From: Haemaphysalis longicornis
Taxonomy: Eukaryota > Arthropoda > Arachnida > Ixodida > Ixodidae
DNA: 64,000 bases
Direction: 5' to 3'
NCBI GenBank assembly: GCA_013339765.2
Contig: CM023449.1
Location: forward strand, 108,726,417 to 108,790,416
The notes beneath the pieces are model-generated. The model saw nothing but the letters and a program-made list of their open reading frames with translations, was not told the origin of the DNA and ran no database searches. A program made the position numbers and the translations under genes. Positions 20,366 through 32,370 of the stretch are shown piece by piece (within the stretch, counting starts at the first letter, position 1; each line of letters opens with the position of its first letter).

Positions 20366-21094
20366 CGGTGCGCTGTGGCCTCCAAAAGGGTGAGAAAAGT
20401 GGGAGAAAAGTTGAAACAGGTAAAATCAAGGTAAGACGACTGCTACATGCGTTCTTGAAGGGGTATTTGTTACGAACTACGACGATTTAAACACGAGTTC
20501 AGGGTGTGCGGCATGCTGACACATGGCATCCGTTCTGAGGTTAGGAGGAGAGATCTTTTCGCTGCCAGTGACGACGGGGAGGAGTAGGATGAAGCACCTG
20601 TACTGTAGTCCGCTCGAAAAGGATGACTGGACTGAATGCCACCCGTCTCTTCTCCAGTGTTGAGAAATACGCAAAAAAGAGGTTTTTCGCTATATGCGCT
20701 CGTTCGATCAAAACGTGCTGTCCTTCACCTCCAAGCATAAAAGGTCGTCTTCACTCACAATTTTTCAAGCATTCACTTGCCGGCATACAGCATCGTACAG
20801 CGGTGGTTCTTTACTTTGTTCTGTTTGAGCTTGCAGTAATGCGAACTGATGGGGCGTCCCCTTGCAGCTCCTATTAAGGATGATTTACTGGTATGGAAAC
20901 AATCACTGCCAAGTGTACCTGACCTAACGTCAATTAGATCTATAATGCTAACTCCACAACAGCGCAATCAGGCTCTGTAATATGAAAGCTTCGAATCAGG
21001 CTGTAGGACAAGAATTACACTCGCACGATCGGATGGCTAGCCTTAGTGGCTCTGATGCGCTTCTAGGTACATGCCTCCACGGCAGTAATTTAGC
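20366..21094. other. No recognisable gene
   Basis: Short overlapping frames only. Confidence 0.45.
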
Positions 21095-21372
21095 AGCCGT
21101 GGTGGCTAAATGGCTAAGGCATTGTGCTGCTGGGCCCAAGGATGCGGGTTCGATTTTCCGCACCGGCACCGCCTTTTATGATAGAGGGGAAAAGAGAAAA
21201 CGCCCTAGTGTTCGAGATTTCGGCGCACGTGAAAGATGCCCGGGTGGTCAAAATTAATCCGGAGCCCTCCACTACGGCGCACCTCATCGCCTGTGTAGCG
21301 TCGGCGCGTTAAACCTCTCAATAAGTCAATCAATCCATCAATCAATTTATCAGTCAATTGATCAATCAATCA
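21095..21372 (+). mobile_element. tRNA-derived SINE with irregular (TCAA)n tail
   Basis: The head (21100-21170) has tggctaaatggctaaggc and a B-box-like gggttcgat; the body has cgagatttcggcgcacgtgaaagatgcccgggtggtcaaa and ggagccctccac, matching the SINEs at 9.0, 50.4 and 59.4 kb. The tail 21323-21372 is a mutated tcaa array, suggesting an older copy than the one at 59.3 kb. Confidence 0.8.
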
Positions 21373-21559
21373 CTGACTGCGGTAGTAGGTTCTCGCTTTA
21401 AATTGAGTCGCGCTTCGGCCGTGCTTGATGAGGCTTTGTCTTATCATATATAGAAGACAAAAATTTAATTTGAAAGCCGATTTATTTACATATCTTTGCC
21501 GTGAAAGCAGCGGTACGCCTGCGTGTCCGTCAAATGTTGCTGAAAGTAAGCCACTGATA
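21373..21559. other. Spacer between SINE and RTE element
   Basis: No coding or repeat signal was recognised. Confidence 0.4.
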
Positions 21560-22760
21560 CATTTGAAAATTATAGGCCGATCAGCTTACGTTTAGTCACT
21601 AACCAGGTACATACCAAGGTAATCGCTAACAGATTTTCTACAACCTTAAATTGCAGTCAACCTAAAGAACAAGCAGGGTTCCGTAAAGGCTATTCAACAA
21701 TAGACCATATTCACACGATCAATCAGGTGATAGAGAAGTGCGCTGAGTATTCTGAACCCCTATATATAGCCTTCACAGATTATGAGAAAGCATTTGACTG
21801 GGTCGAAACTTCAGCTGTTACTCAGGTATTACGGAACCAGGGTGTACATGAGCATTAGGTAGGCATGTTAGACGATATCTACAATTGGTCCACAGCTACC
21901 ATCATCCTCCATAAGGAGAGCAATAAAATACCTATAAAGAAGGGCGTCAGACAAGGAGACCCAATCTCTTTAATGTTATTCACCGCATGTTTACAAGAAG
22001 TATTCAGAACGTTGGATTGGGAACAGGTGGGAGTAAGGGTTAATTGAGAATACCTCAGTAACCTCAGATTTGCTGATGGCATTGCCTTGTTAAGTAACTC
22101 GGGGGACGAATTGCAAAGCGTGCTTACTGTGCTGGACAAGCAGAGTAGAATGGTGGGCCTGAAAATAATATGCAGAAAACTAAAGTAATGCTCAATATCC
22201 TCGGCAGAGTACAGCGGTTTGAGATAGGTGGCGGGGCAGTGGAAGTTGTAAGCGAATATATCTACTTAGGCCAAGTTGTGACCCCAGATCCCAACCATGA
22301 GGCAGAGATAATTAGAAGGATCAGAATGGGGTCGCCTACCATTGTCGCTGAAGAAGAAAGTGTATGGCAGCTGCATCTTACCGGTACTTACCTATGGGGC
22401 ACAAACCTGGAGGATCACTAAAAGGGTTCAACTTAAATTGAGGATGCCCTAGCAAGCAATGGAACAGATGATGATAGGTGTCGCACTAAGGGACAAGAAG
22501 AGAGCGGAGTGGGTCAGGGAACAAACGCGTGTTAAGAGGATATCAGTAAAAATTAATAAGAAATGGGCGTTGGCAGGGCATGTAATGCGAAGGCAAGATA
22601 ACCGTTGGTCATTAAGGGTAAGAAAGTGGATCCTTAGAGAAGGCAAGCGTGGCAAGTGGCGACAAAACGTTTGATGGGCTGAGGAGATCAAAACGTTTGC
22701 GGGGATAAATTGGTGGCAGTTAGCCCATGACAGGAACAATTAGAGACCATGGGAGAGGTG
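21560..22760 (+). pseudogene. RTE reverse transcriptase relic, catalytic FADD changed to FADG
   Basis: Broken frames show, in order: ENYRPISL (21570), EQAGFRKGYSTIDHI (21667), AFTDYEKAFDW (motif A, 21770), GVRQGDPIS (motif B, 21945), RFADG (22066-22080) where reverse transcriptases have FADD, and a C-terminal DKKRAEWVREQT...WALAGHVMRRQDNRW block (22490-22615). In-frame stops follow GVHEH and GVRVN, and there are at least two frameshifts. The loss of the second motif C aspartate alone would abolish polymerisation. Confidence 0.85.
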
Positions 22761-22806
22761 TTTGCTTGCAATTGGCGTCGATAGGCTGATGATGATGATG
22801 ATGACA
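21560..22806 (+). mobile_element. RTE-type LINE, 5'-truncated, with (ATG)n tail
   Basis: Carries a decayed reverse transcriptase followed by the C-terminal tail characteristic of RTE elements and a gatgatgatgatgatgac tail (22786-22805). No apurinic-type endonuclease is visible upstream. The same 3' end occurs inverted at 63.1-63.5 kb. Confidence 0.85.
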
Positions 22807-24130
22807 CCCAAGAATGCATTCAAATGGTTTCTTAAGAATGAATACAAAGAGCAAGCAGTGCGATCAAAGCGGCACAATAGGACACTGACGACAGCCAGCA
22901 CAATGTTTTATAAAAAAAATTCGGTATGCACGCGCCCCACTCTTTTTCACGAGAGCCATTTTTCTAATCTCTATGAAAAGAATGTGAATGTGGTTCTCAT
23001 TCTGGGGTTATTAGGAATGAATAAATTCTTTATTTTCACTTATATGCATACCATGTACGCATACAGTGGTGTGACAAAACAAAAAAGCTGTACAAGGCAG
23101 CGTGACTAGTAGCACTTTGCCCCGTGAGGTAACGAAGTGGTCAGCATTTTAGACCACCAATAAGTAACTGGGACAAAAAATCAACGTAAGATAACGAGAG
23201 GCGATAGTTCTTTCGGTAACGTTAGGCGAACTGCGGAGCTTCAAGGATAAGGCCTAAATTTAGTTCGCCCGATTGGAAGGAGGCAGATTTGGTTCACAGG
23301 AGCGATGTCATCAATCGATGGGGCTTGCATGCATATTTTGTGTTTTTTACATCAATACTTAGCTCTGTTCCGAATGTCTGGTTAGCGTGGTGCATTCACT
23401 CGGTGTCTTGGTCGAGAACTGCCCGGCCTTGCGTGGATTTCTTGCTTACAATGACACAAAATTTTCCAGGCAGCGAGAGGGTAACAGCTGCGGTGTAACA
23501 TATACCAATATAATATTTTTTTTATTCTATAGATGTGATCGCATCTCTTTGCGTTGCGAACTTGAGGATCTGCTCGATGTTCATCCTCTAATGCGAGCTG
23601 AGAAGCCAGCAACGCGGCGCTTGACGCCTACCGCTTACCAGCCGCATCCGGACCCCTTTTAAACTGTTGTTTGCGGTCTTTCAAGTTAAGGCACTTTTAG
23701 CGGCCCGGCTTCTCGACATAAATCGTCCGCGATCACACTATCTATCCACCGAAGTTACGCGGCGTTAGGCACCGAAACAGAGGCTTCGAAAAGATACCCT
23801 CTTGTCCCTCGATTCAGCCTTCCGCTCAAAAGTTAATATCATTCTTCAACAAGACGTTTATATAAGCACAACCGTTTCAAATTTTTGAAATCGCTGGAAC
23901 TTGTCATACATGGACCTATTTTTTAACGCAAACAAAGCTCCAGGTACACTCGACCGCAAAATAAATGTAATTATACGGCAGTCCCCACATTCATTTAGTT
24001 TGGAATTCTAGTGGGGTTGGATTCACGATAGTAAGCAAAAAAATGTGGACGCTGAAATAAAAACTACCCATTCAAAACGGCGCAGCAAGGCTCTGGCACG
24101 TCCCAGATGAAACAAAGCACACAAAATTAG
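22807..24130. other. No recognisable gene
   Basis: Short frames only; no repeats or motifs identified. Confidence 0.45.
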
Positions 24131-24136
24131 CAGTGG

Positions 24137-24600
24137 ATTAGCTCGGCTGTGCCAGGATGTGCGTAGCCTGAGTTAATGTTCAGCTGGTTATTCTTAGCCT
24201 TTCTCGTTGTGTAGTATTAGCTTGATTACCATGCTTACTGCTCCTTCAATGACACACACACGGCATACGCACTATGTGACACGTGTATGTTTGTCAAGCG
24301 GCTCCAGCGCAGCGTCCCCAATTGCCGCAGAGCTAAGCTGATTCTACAGGCGCACGCCGGTGTTGCTGCGACGCACGAGCCATCGGTTCCACACCCGGCC
24401 ACCCCTCGCTTGATCATAAAGTGTCCGCGCCGTCACGTGCGGAATGGAGGTCGGCGAATACGCTGGCGCGTGGGGTGTGAGAGACGCCTGGCACTGAGCA
24501 ACGTTCTCTGCGCTGTGTGACGTCACTACTCCTCGCGCATGCGCAGCACGGCTCTCCGGAAGCCACGCGAAACTGCTCAACCTCGGCCAGTGTAGCTCAC
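24137..24600 (-). repeat. Dispersed complex repeat, copy 2 (no pentamer arrays)
   Basis: On the minus strand this aligns with 2017-2640. It contains gagcagtttcgcgtgg, gcatgcgcgaggagtagtgacgtca, agcagtaagcatggtaat and aataaccagctgaacatt in the same order. The spacer between the CRE-like palindrome and the agcagtaagcatg block is unrelated to copy 1 and has no pentamer array. Confidence 0.7.
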
Positions 24601-26302
24601 GCTACAAAAGAACAGAACTCCCGCTCGTGCAGTTGCAGGCAGGACAAGAAAGAAAAGATAAAAAAAGGATGCGAACTGTCCCAGCAAAAGGCGCGCCCAA
24701 CACTGCGAAGACGGGAAAATTCAATTTCCTTGAACAAACAACTGTTTATATCATCACGAGAGGAGTAATACAGGGAGGGGAAACGCGTGAGGTGTCGTAG
24801 CAACGAGCAAAGAGCGGTGCCACAGCCCTCATGAGAAATCACGGCTCTGTACTTCAGACAGCTTTGACGTTGAGTGGAACTGCTTTACTTTTTTGGCCCA
24901 GTGGTCACTTCAGCTTGCTTGGCGGCAGCTTTGCCCTGTCGCTGATTTCGTGTTTAAAAGTGGAGGCACTCCGCCATAGACGTGCTGGTTCAATCATCTT
25001 TATTAATTTGCTGGATCCTGTCCCTGCTTCACGCTTCATTTTACGGCCCGCATTAACATGTACAAGCGGCGTCACGGCGCGTACTTCATGCTCGAGCGAA
25101 ACGCCCACGTAGGCCGTCGATCAGGTGAGAGAACCCGAAACAAGGACACACAGCGACTACGATCGAACAAATTAACGAACGAGCAAATATATAAATAAAC
25201 GAACGAACGAACACATACGGCCGCCTCGCGCTATCAAATGCCTCACTCTTCAATGACATGTAGAGAAAGTTTTTTAGCTGCAAGGCGTTTTTATTTCTTT
25301 TTAGAGGATACACATCAAATTTGAACGACGTCACACCCTTAAACAGCTCCGCTGTAAACTGGTCCCCAACGCTGCCAGGGTTCCTGGCACCGCTGAAAGC
25401 TTCTTGTTTATATCACGCTTGAGTAAAAAAGTAGTAGCCTATATATCCCTCGACACACCACAGGGTGTGATAAGAAGGACACTACGCCTTTTAAACTTTT
25501 TATTTAGAAACCGCCTCATCGTTAGCATCAAAATCTTAAACGAAGGGCACATCTAGAGCAAATCTAGCGCACACTTTGTGTAACAATACCACGGGTGGCC
25601 GTCGTTACGACATTACAAGAGCGCCGGTGTAAAAAAAAATAAGCGGGTGAATGTCACCCAGCGCAAACACATACAAATGCCAAAACACTTAGTCTGCGCC
25701 CAAAGACAAACAAGCTTTTTTCATCGTCAAAAAAAAAAAAAACAGAAACTAAACACACTGTGTGCATTTTATAACCACTGACAAGGAAATTCAGATTGCA
25801 ACCTCTGTGCAACTTTCTTGCGCGATAAAGGCAGCCGTTTCCGCGAATACATTTTTGAAGACGCCCTTTTTTGTTGGAACACCCTGGGTAGAACTGAACA
25901 GAAACGTAAATATGCGTAAATGTTTTACAACGTTTGGGTTAGAGCTAGTTAGTAACTCATTACACCATTTTTAAGTGCCAAATTATTAAACGTGGGACAA
26001 AAAGAGACATGTCTAGTGCATGTATATGCCCTTTTAGACCCCTGTCTCAATATTTGGCGCTTGAATATCTTATTACATGAATATGGTATAGGTACATGTA
26101 GTAAATACAGTACGTAAAACTACACGATGTTAGTTTGAGCAAACCCGTTAATTTCTGAGAGGCCATTACAATGTATGAAAATAGGGCGCCACTTTCCTGA
26201 AATTTTTCATTTTTAATGAGAGAAGTTTTATTTGGAATAACCACGAAGAATTTTTTAAAAATTTGATTATGATGAATTGTTGTTTTCCGGATATGTGCTT
26301 TT
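24601..26302. other. No recognisable gene
   Basis: Contains a short (GAAC)n-like run near 25196-25212 and an A12 run near 25730. No coding or transposon motif was recognised. Confidence 0.45.
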
Positions 26303-26374
26303 ATATTGTTACGTGGCAAAGACGAGTAAGTTGGAGCTATTTATAAGTCAGAATAAGCTGGGAAGCACTGGATT

Positions 26375-27035
26375 GGTTGGTTGGTTGGTTGGTTCCTTAT
26401 GTTATGGCGCGTACCCACGCGGGGGATTGGCCAAGAAGCTGCCAGTAATAAGTAGGCTGTGACCCGGTTTATTTTAGAGAAAAAAAACGAAGTACGAGAA
26501 AAAACATTGAGAGTAGAAAAAAAAATCTTTGGATTGAACAGGATTGTCAGGAAAAAAAAATCTTGCGAATGAAGGCATAGCTATCTAGCAGGGCATCCGG
26601 CCTGTCGCCGCAACAAAGGAATGAAAGGCGATCACGACATCTCTGTGGCAATATCCTATGACGGAAGCACCCAGGGAAAGAATAACGGTTAAAGATAAAG
26701 GGAGATTCAGCCGATGAAACGTGTATTCAAGGTGCGTGCGTCGCATCGAGGAAAAGCTGCGGCAATTTAAAAGAAAGTGTTCTATTGTTTCAGGGGCATT
26801 GCAGAAAGGGCATTGAGGAGATAACGCCTGACCAGCTTTGTGTAGATAAAAATTTAAAGGGGGGATTCTGCAACGAAATTTTGTGATTGCGACCTCACAT
26901 TTACGAGATTCGCAGAATTTAGGCTTCCATAAGTGAGAGAGGTGAATATAGTCGGAGCATGAACGAAGGGCATCTTGCCGATTACTTTGTAAAACTTGAA
27001 GGCGCCTGAACCTCGCCCCCAAAAGAAAACTGTCA
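26375..27035 (-). mobile_element. 5'-truncated LINE 3' end inside the 3' LTR, (CCAA)n tail
   Basis: Read on the minus strand it encodes the C-terminal about 145 codons of a LINE ORF2 (27022-26585), with an arginine-rich start, a zinc-finger-like CPFCNAPETIEHFLLNC (CX2CX8HX4C), then an A/T-rich 3' UTR and a (CCAA)n tail (26396-26375). A short duplicated att at each junction may be the target duplication. It inserted in the same orientation as its host. Confidence 0.8.
26585..27022 (-). pseudogene. LINE ORF2 C-terminal fragment with zinc finger
   Basis: An uninterrupted frame of 145 codons from a 5'-truncated LINE. The visible feature is the CX2CX8HX4C motif (about residues 73-90), found after the reverse transcriptase/RNase H part of I- and Jockey-type proteins. 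The methionine start is incidental, since the real start lay far upstream in the complete element. No catalytic domain is present. Confidence 0.75.
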
Positions 27036-27144
27036 ATTAGGCAGCAGTGTGAGTCCAGGGCCCGGCGTTGTCGTTCTCGTCGTCTTCTATCAGCGGCGCA
27101 GCGCCCAGCGCATGTTTGGCGCGAACAGGGATTGCCCCGTCACA

Positions 27145-28730
27145 TGACCCTCGGTGGAAGAGGCACCGTCTCGGTGCTGTCTAAGGAGAATCGGTCGGCT
27201 GGGGCTGATATGGCTTGAGGCGGGCGACATGGACAACACTGGTAGGCGGGACAGTAGAGGACGACGCCCAAGTAGAGACGGTAGGAGCAACCTCATACGT
27301 CACATCTGTGACGCGACGCAACACTTTGTATGGACCAGAATAGGGTTGGAGCAGTTTTTCGGACAGGCCAACACGACGTGCAGGGGACCAGAGCAGGACG
27401 AGGGATCCCGGAGGAAAGTGGACCACGCGGTGACGTTCGTCCTACCGTGTCTTTTGTGAGATTTGCGAAGCAAGAAGGTAGTCGCGAGCCAGTTGACGAG
27501 CTTGATGGGCGCGAGTGATAGCATCGCGAGCGTATTCAGAGGAGCAGGCAGGAATGAGCCAGTCCAAAGGCAAAGCCGGTTCATGGCCAAACAATAGATA
27601 AAAATGGGGAGAAACCGGATGTGTCATGACGGGAGGTGTTGTACGCCAAAGTTACGAATGGTAATGCAAGGTCCCAGTCTCGGTGGTCAGAAGACACGTA
27701 CATAGACAGCATGTCGGTCAGCGTCTGGTTCAAGCGTTCGGTGAGGATAGGCCGTGGCAAGCTTGTGTTTCGTCGAGCAAGAGCGGAGGATGTTGTCGAT
27801 AAGTTTGGACAGAAAGTTTTTCCCGCGGTCAGTTAGAAGCTGGCGGGGAGCGCCGTGGTGCAGAAGAACGTCGTAGAGAAGAAAGTCAGCGACGTCAGTC
27901 GCGCAGCTTGTTGTAAGGGCGCGGGTGATGGCGTACCGCGTCGTGTAATGTGTCGCAACGGCGACCCACCGGTTTCCCGCTTACTACAGTGGGAAGGGAC
28001 CAAGTAAATCGAGACCCACCCGGAAGAACTGCTCATGGGGAATGTCGATGGGTTGAAGTTCTCCAGAAGGAAGTGTGGAAGGCTTTTTCCGACACTGGCA
28101 GCTGTCACACGAAGCAACGTCGCGGCGTACAGATCGGTAAAAGCCAGGCCAGAAGAACTTACGCCGCACTCGATCATAATTTCTGGTTATCCCTCGGTGG
28201 CCCTAGGTCGCCAGCGGTGGGTACGTCGTGTAGCTGGTACAGTACGGTCGAACGCAGGTGGCTGGGCACAACGGGGAGGAGGTCCGGACCGTCAGCACGG
28301 AAGTTATGGCGGTACAAGACTCAATTTCGTAGGGTGAAGGTGCTCGTGGAAAAATCGGGTTAAAGGTAAGTCGTTGAATGAGGGAACGGAGCGACGGGTC
28401 ACGGCGCTGCTGGTGACCGATGTGGAAAAAGTCAGATATTGCGAACACGCAAGCGACATCAGCAGGTGGGGTGGTCTCAGGGGGCTCAACAGGATGACGT
28501 GAGAGGGTGTCAGCGCCTTTATGCAAGCGATCCGACTTATAGGTGACGGAAAACGTGTATTCCTGCAGACGTAATGCCCAGCGACCAAGCCTTCCGGCGG
28601 GGTTTTCAAGTTGGTAAGCCAGCACAGCGCATGGTGATCTGTGATGACTTTAAAATGTCTGGCGTACAAGTAGGGACGAAATTTTGCGAGGGCCCAGACA
28701 AGAGCAAGGCACTCGCGCTCTGCAATGGAA
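27145..28730 (-). pseudogene. Gypsy RNase H remainder and integrase, several frameshifts
   Basis: Directly after the LINE the RNase H resumes with ERECLALVWALAKFRPYL and the ITDHHAL motif (28730-28600), then LGRWALRLQEY and DALSRHP-like sequence. The integrase follows: a zinc-binding CDSCQCRK, the first catalytic aspartate region (VGLDLLGPFPL, about 27.99 kb), LTDRGKNFLS with the second aspartate, and a broken TERLNQTL with the glutamate. The C-terminal part (27426-27181) carries GPYKVLRRV and VVHVARLKPY, the family's chromatin/DNA-binding end. At least three frame changes occur. Integrase would insert the cDNA; this one is dead. Confidence 0.85.
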
Positions 28731-28806
28731 GAGAGAGAGAGAATCAACTTTTACTGAGCCCTTTAAAAGAAGGTGTGTGCGCGCAGGCACCAGATGGGGT
28801 AGTTCC

Positions 28807-31800
28807 CTAGTTACGGGACCCATATGTGTCCAGCAGCTCCTGGCCCCTGGCCACCAGTCCGTACTGAGTAGCGAGGTCGGGGCTGGACAGCAAGGTCTCC
28901 CATCGTTCGAGGGGGTTGGGGATAGGGGTGGGGGGAAGGGAAGGTGGGGGGGTCTTGAGTTTCGTGAACTCCCCTATGATGTGCGCGAGAGTGCCTCTCT
29001 TCTCCTTGCAGAGCGGGCAGGAGCTGTCGTGCTCGGCCGGGTACATTCTGTTCAGGAGCACAGGATGCGCTAGCGACCCTGCTTGCATGCGACGAACAAT
29101 CGTCTGCTGTCGTCTGTCCAGCTGCGGATGCGGACCGGGAAGCCTGCATCGCTCGTTTCGGTACATTTGGACAATGTCTTTGTAGCTCGTGGCGGGGTGC
29201 GGTAGCTCGTCCTCGGCTCGATTTGACATTTCTCGGGCGTGGTGGTCGGCCAGGAGGTTGCCTTCCACCTGCGAGTGAGCCGGGACCCACACGAGCTTGA
29301 TCGCTCGTCCCGGTGGTCTTCGTTTGTTCAGAATGGCTAGTGCAGCGGGAGAGACTCTCCCCCTCCGGTAGCGCGCGTATGCCATCTTGGAGTCGGTCAC
29401 CACGGTCTTCGCCTCCGGCGTAGCCAGGGCGAGGGCCACGGCCACCTCTTCTGCTTCGGCCGGGTCCTTTGTGCGCAACGACGCACTGGTGACCAGCTTG
29501 TCGATGGTGGCGACGACCGCCGTTGCCTTCGTGCCGTGTTTCGGGAGCGAAGCGTCGACATAGAGTACCCGAGGGTCCTCTCCCAGCTGCCGGGCCAGAG
29601 CTTTGGCCCGCGCCAATCGCCTCTCGTCGTGCCTTCCCGCTTGCATGTTACGGGGAAGGGGTTTAGTCTCGATTGATTTTTGCCACTCCTTGGGTAGCGC
29701 CACCATCTCTGGCTGTGGTTCGATCTGCCATCCGATCTTTCTCAGGACGGCCCGGCCGTGCTCGGTCTTGCTCAGCCGTATTCGTTGGTTCGACAGGTGA
29801 GCCTCAATCGTTCCGCGGTGTTGAGCGTGTCCATATCCATCAGACGTTGCGTCGACGAGTACATCGGCGTGCCTATGGCGGTCTTTGTTGCTTTTCTTAT
29901 GGTCGCGTTCAGCGCTTCCCTGTCCGCCTTCGTCAGCCGGAGATACGGGGCGAAGTAGGTGACGCGCGACACGACGAAAGCCTGCACCAAGCTCAAGGCG
30001 TCTTCTTCCATGAGTCCTCTGTTGCGGTTGGCAACTCTTCTGATCATGCTCGTAATCTGTTCTGACGTGTTCGCCCTGCCATCGCATCGCAGCAACAGGC
30101 CCAGAATGCGGATCTGCTCGGTCGGCTTGATGTGCGTGCCGTCGATGGAGATGGTCATGTTCGGCGGCTCCTCCTTCTTCGGTCTGCCCGGTTGCACCAT
30201 GAGCAGCTCCGATTTCTGTGGAGCGCAGCTCAGGCCGCAGGACTTAGCGGTCGTTGCGGATGGTCGTTGGACGGTCGCTGTGGACGGTCGTTGCGGCTCT
30301 CTGCAGCACCTCCTTCGCCCAGGCGTCTGAACCGGCGCGACTCGTCCACACCGTGATGTCGTCGGCGTAGAACGCGTGGTCCACGCCTTCGATCTGCTTG
30401 AGTAGTTCGGGTAAGGGGGAGGAGGGCCAGGTTGAAGAGCAGAGGCGACAGTACCGACACTTGAGGGGTGCCCCTGTCTCCGAGCTCCACGGGCTCCGAC
30501 TGTTCCTGGCCTATCCGTATCGTTGCCGTCCTCTTTGTGAGAAAGTCCTTGATGTAGCCGAAGGTATTGCGTCGGCATCCCGTCTTACTTAGGTTCTCCA
30601 GGACGCTCGCGTGAGACAGGTTGTCAAAAGCCCCCTTGAGGTCCAATGCCAGTATCCCCCGCGGTGAGTTCTTCGTGGTTCGCTTGACTACCAGTTCATT
30701 CAACTGGACGAGGACGTCTTGAGTGCTCAGGTGTTGCCGGAACCCGTACATGGTAGCCGGCATCTGGTCCGTGTCGTCCAAGAACGCTTGAAGTCTCCTG
30801 AGAACCATGCGCTCCACGACCTTGCCCACGCAGGACGTGAGCAAGATCGGGCTCATGTTCTCTATCGTCAGTGGCTTTCCGGGCTTCGGTATGAAACGTA
30901 CCTCGGCCTCTTTCCATTCGGCACGCAATCGCGAGCTCTCCCACGCCTTGTTGATGTGACCCAGGAGCCCGTGCGCCGCCGTGTTGCTCATGTACGTAAT
31001 ACCGTCCGTTCCGGGTGCGCTCTTCTTATTGCTATCGTCTATGGCTGAGAGGAGCTCCGAGATCGTGAATGGCTCGTCCAGAATAGGGTTCTCGGACCCG
31101 TCGTACTCTTCGGGTATCGGGTATTGGCCCTTTTCCGTCTTGAGGTAAGTCTTCTCCAGATCTTTCATCAGTCGCTGTCCGTCCCCGTCGTAAGCGTTAA
31201 GGACCTTGGTCAGGTTACGGTTGCTCGCAGTCTTGCTGCTCAGCGGGTCGATCAAGTGCCGCAGCAGGCACCAGGTCTTGCGCGCCGACAGCTTGCCCTG
31301 CAGTCCGTCGCACATACTTAGCCAGTTTTCACGGCAGAGTTTGTTTGCGTACTCCGCGATCTCCTTGTTCAGGACCGCGATTCGTTTCACAAGCTTCTTG
31401 TTGTGGCTTTGCCGCTTCCACCTCCGCGTTAGGGAGTGGCGTGCTGCCCACATGTGCGCGAGTCGGGCGTCCATGAAAGGGGTTTGCGCTGTCGTCACGA
31501 TCTCTTGCGTGAACTTGTCAAGCGCGCTCTTCTGCACCCGTGGCCATTCTGTGTACGTTTGGTTGCTGTAGTCTTCCAATTCCTCGGACGACTCGCCGTT
31601 CTCTAGGTCCGTCTGCTGGCGCATTCGGTCCCAGTCGGTCACTCTGGCTTTGCCCAGGGTTGCCCGATACCTCGGTCCGTTGATCGTTAGGCTTATGATG
31701 TTGTGGTCGGAGCCCAAGTCCACGTCTTCGCACTGACAGGTTACCGCCGCCGTCCCTGCGAGGCACGATAGGTCCGGCGTGGTGTCTCGGCTAGCGCTGT

Positions 31801-32370
31801 TCCCCTTGCGGGTGACGACGCCCTGTTCGTTCAGGAGGGTCCAGTCGTGGTCCTCCATGGCCATGGCTATGTTTTTCCTCTCTTCGATTGATGTCTGTAG
31901 CCCCACGTTGGGTGAGGGGCGTTGAAGTCGCCGAGGATCAGGAGCGGCCTGCTCCCTGCCAACCTCTTCACCTCCCTCACGGTCTTGTCGAAATCGTAAT
32001 GCCTCTGTGACGGCCTGCAGTAGGCGCTCATTACAAACAAGTTTCCTGCATTACCGATCGTTCTTGAGTGAAACTCTTCCAGCGTGTGCTCGCAGCCGTG
32101 TTGCGCGGTGACGTGCTGCGTTTCGGCGACGTTGTTGCGCACCAGAATCGCCGTGCCGCGCTCCGTCGGGTCCGTGTACGTCGCGTATCCCGGCAGCCAC
32201 GGTTTGCCGTGAGTCTCTTGCAGCGCCACCACGTCCGGCTTCCGGTCCAGGATCTTTATATAAAGTAACAATTCGCAGTCCTTGTTGCGTATGCCTCGAC
32301 AGTTCCATTGATAAATGATCGTGGTTTCCCCCCTGCGATTAGGTTTCTTGTTACTTGTCTTTTTCATCAT
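28807..32370 (-). pseudogene. LINE ORF2: endonuclease, reverse transcriptase, RNase H, zinc finger
   Basis: Endonuclease (32370-31867): YQWNCRGIRNK, VVALQETHGK, ILGDFNAPHPTWG; a frameshift near 31895, then LGSDHNIISL. Reverse transcriptase (31906-30230): SAPGTDGITY, RFIPKPGKP, LALDLKGAFDN (motif A) and GTPQVSVLSPLLF, where the usual QGS is QVS. A frameshift precedes the intact catalytic FYADD (30369-30358), and the thumb continues in 30578-29772. RNase H (30087-28807) keeps all four acids: YVDAS, AEEVAVALA, VVTDSKMAY and LLADHHAR. The terminal zinc finger CPLCKEKRGTLAHI lacks its last Cys. About three frameshifts and few stops. Confidence 0.88.

Larger units (their letters stand above)
26307..27144 (-). 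repeat. 3' LTR of the Gypsy element, split by a LINE
   Basis: Two parts, 26307-26374 and 27036-27144, rejoin to match the 174-base 5' LTR at the block ggatt/attaggcagcag. The interruption is a minus-strand LINE end. Confidence 0.9.
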
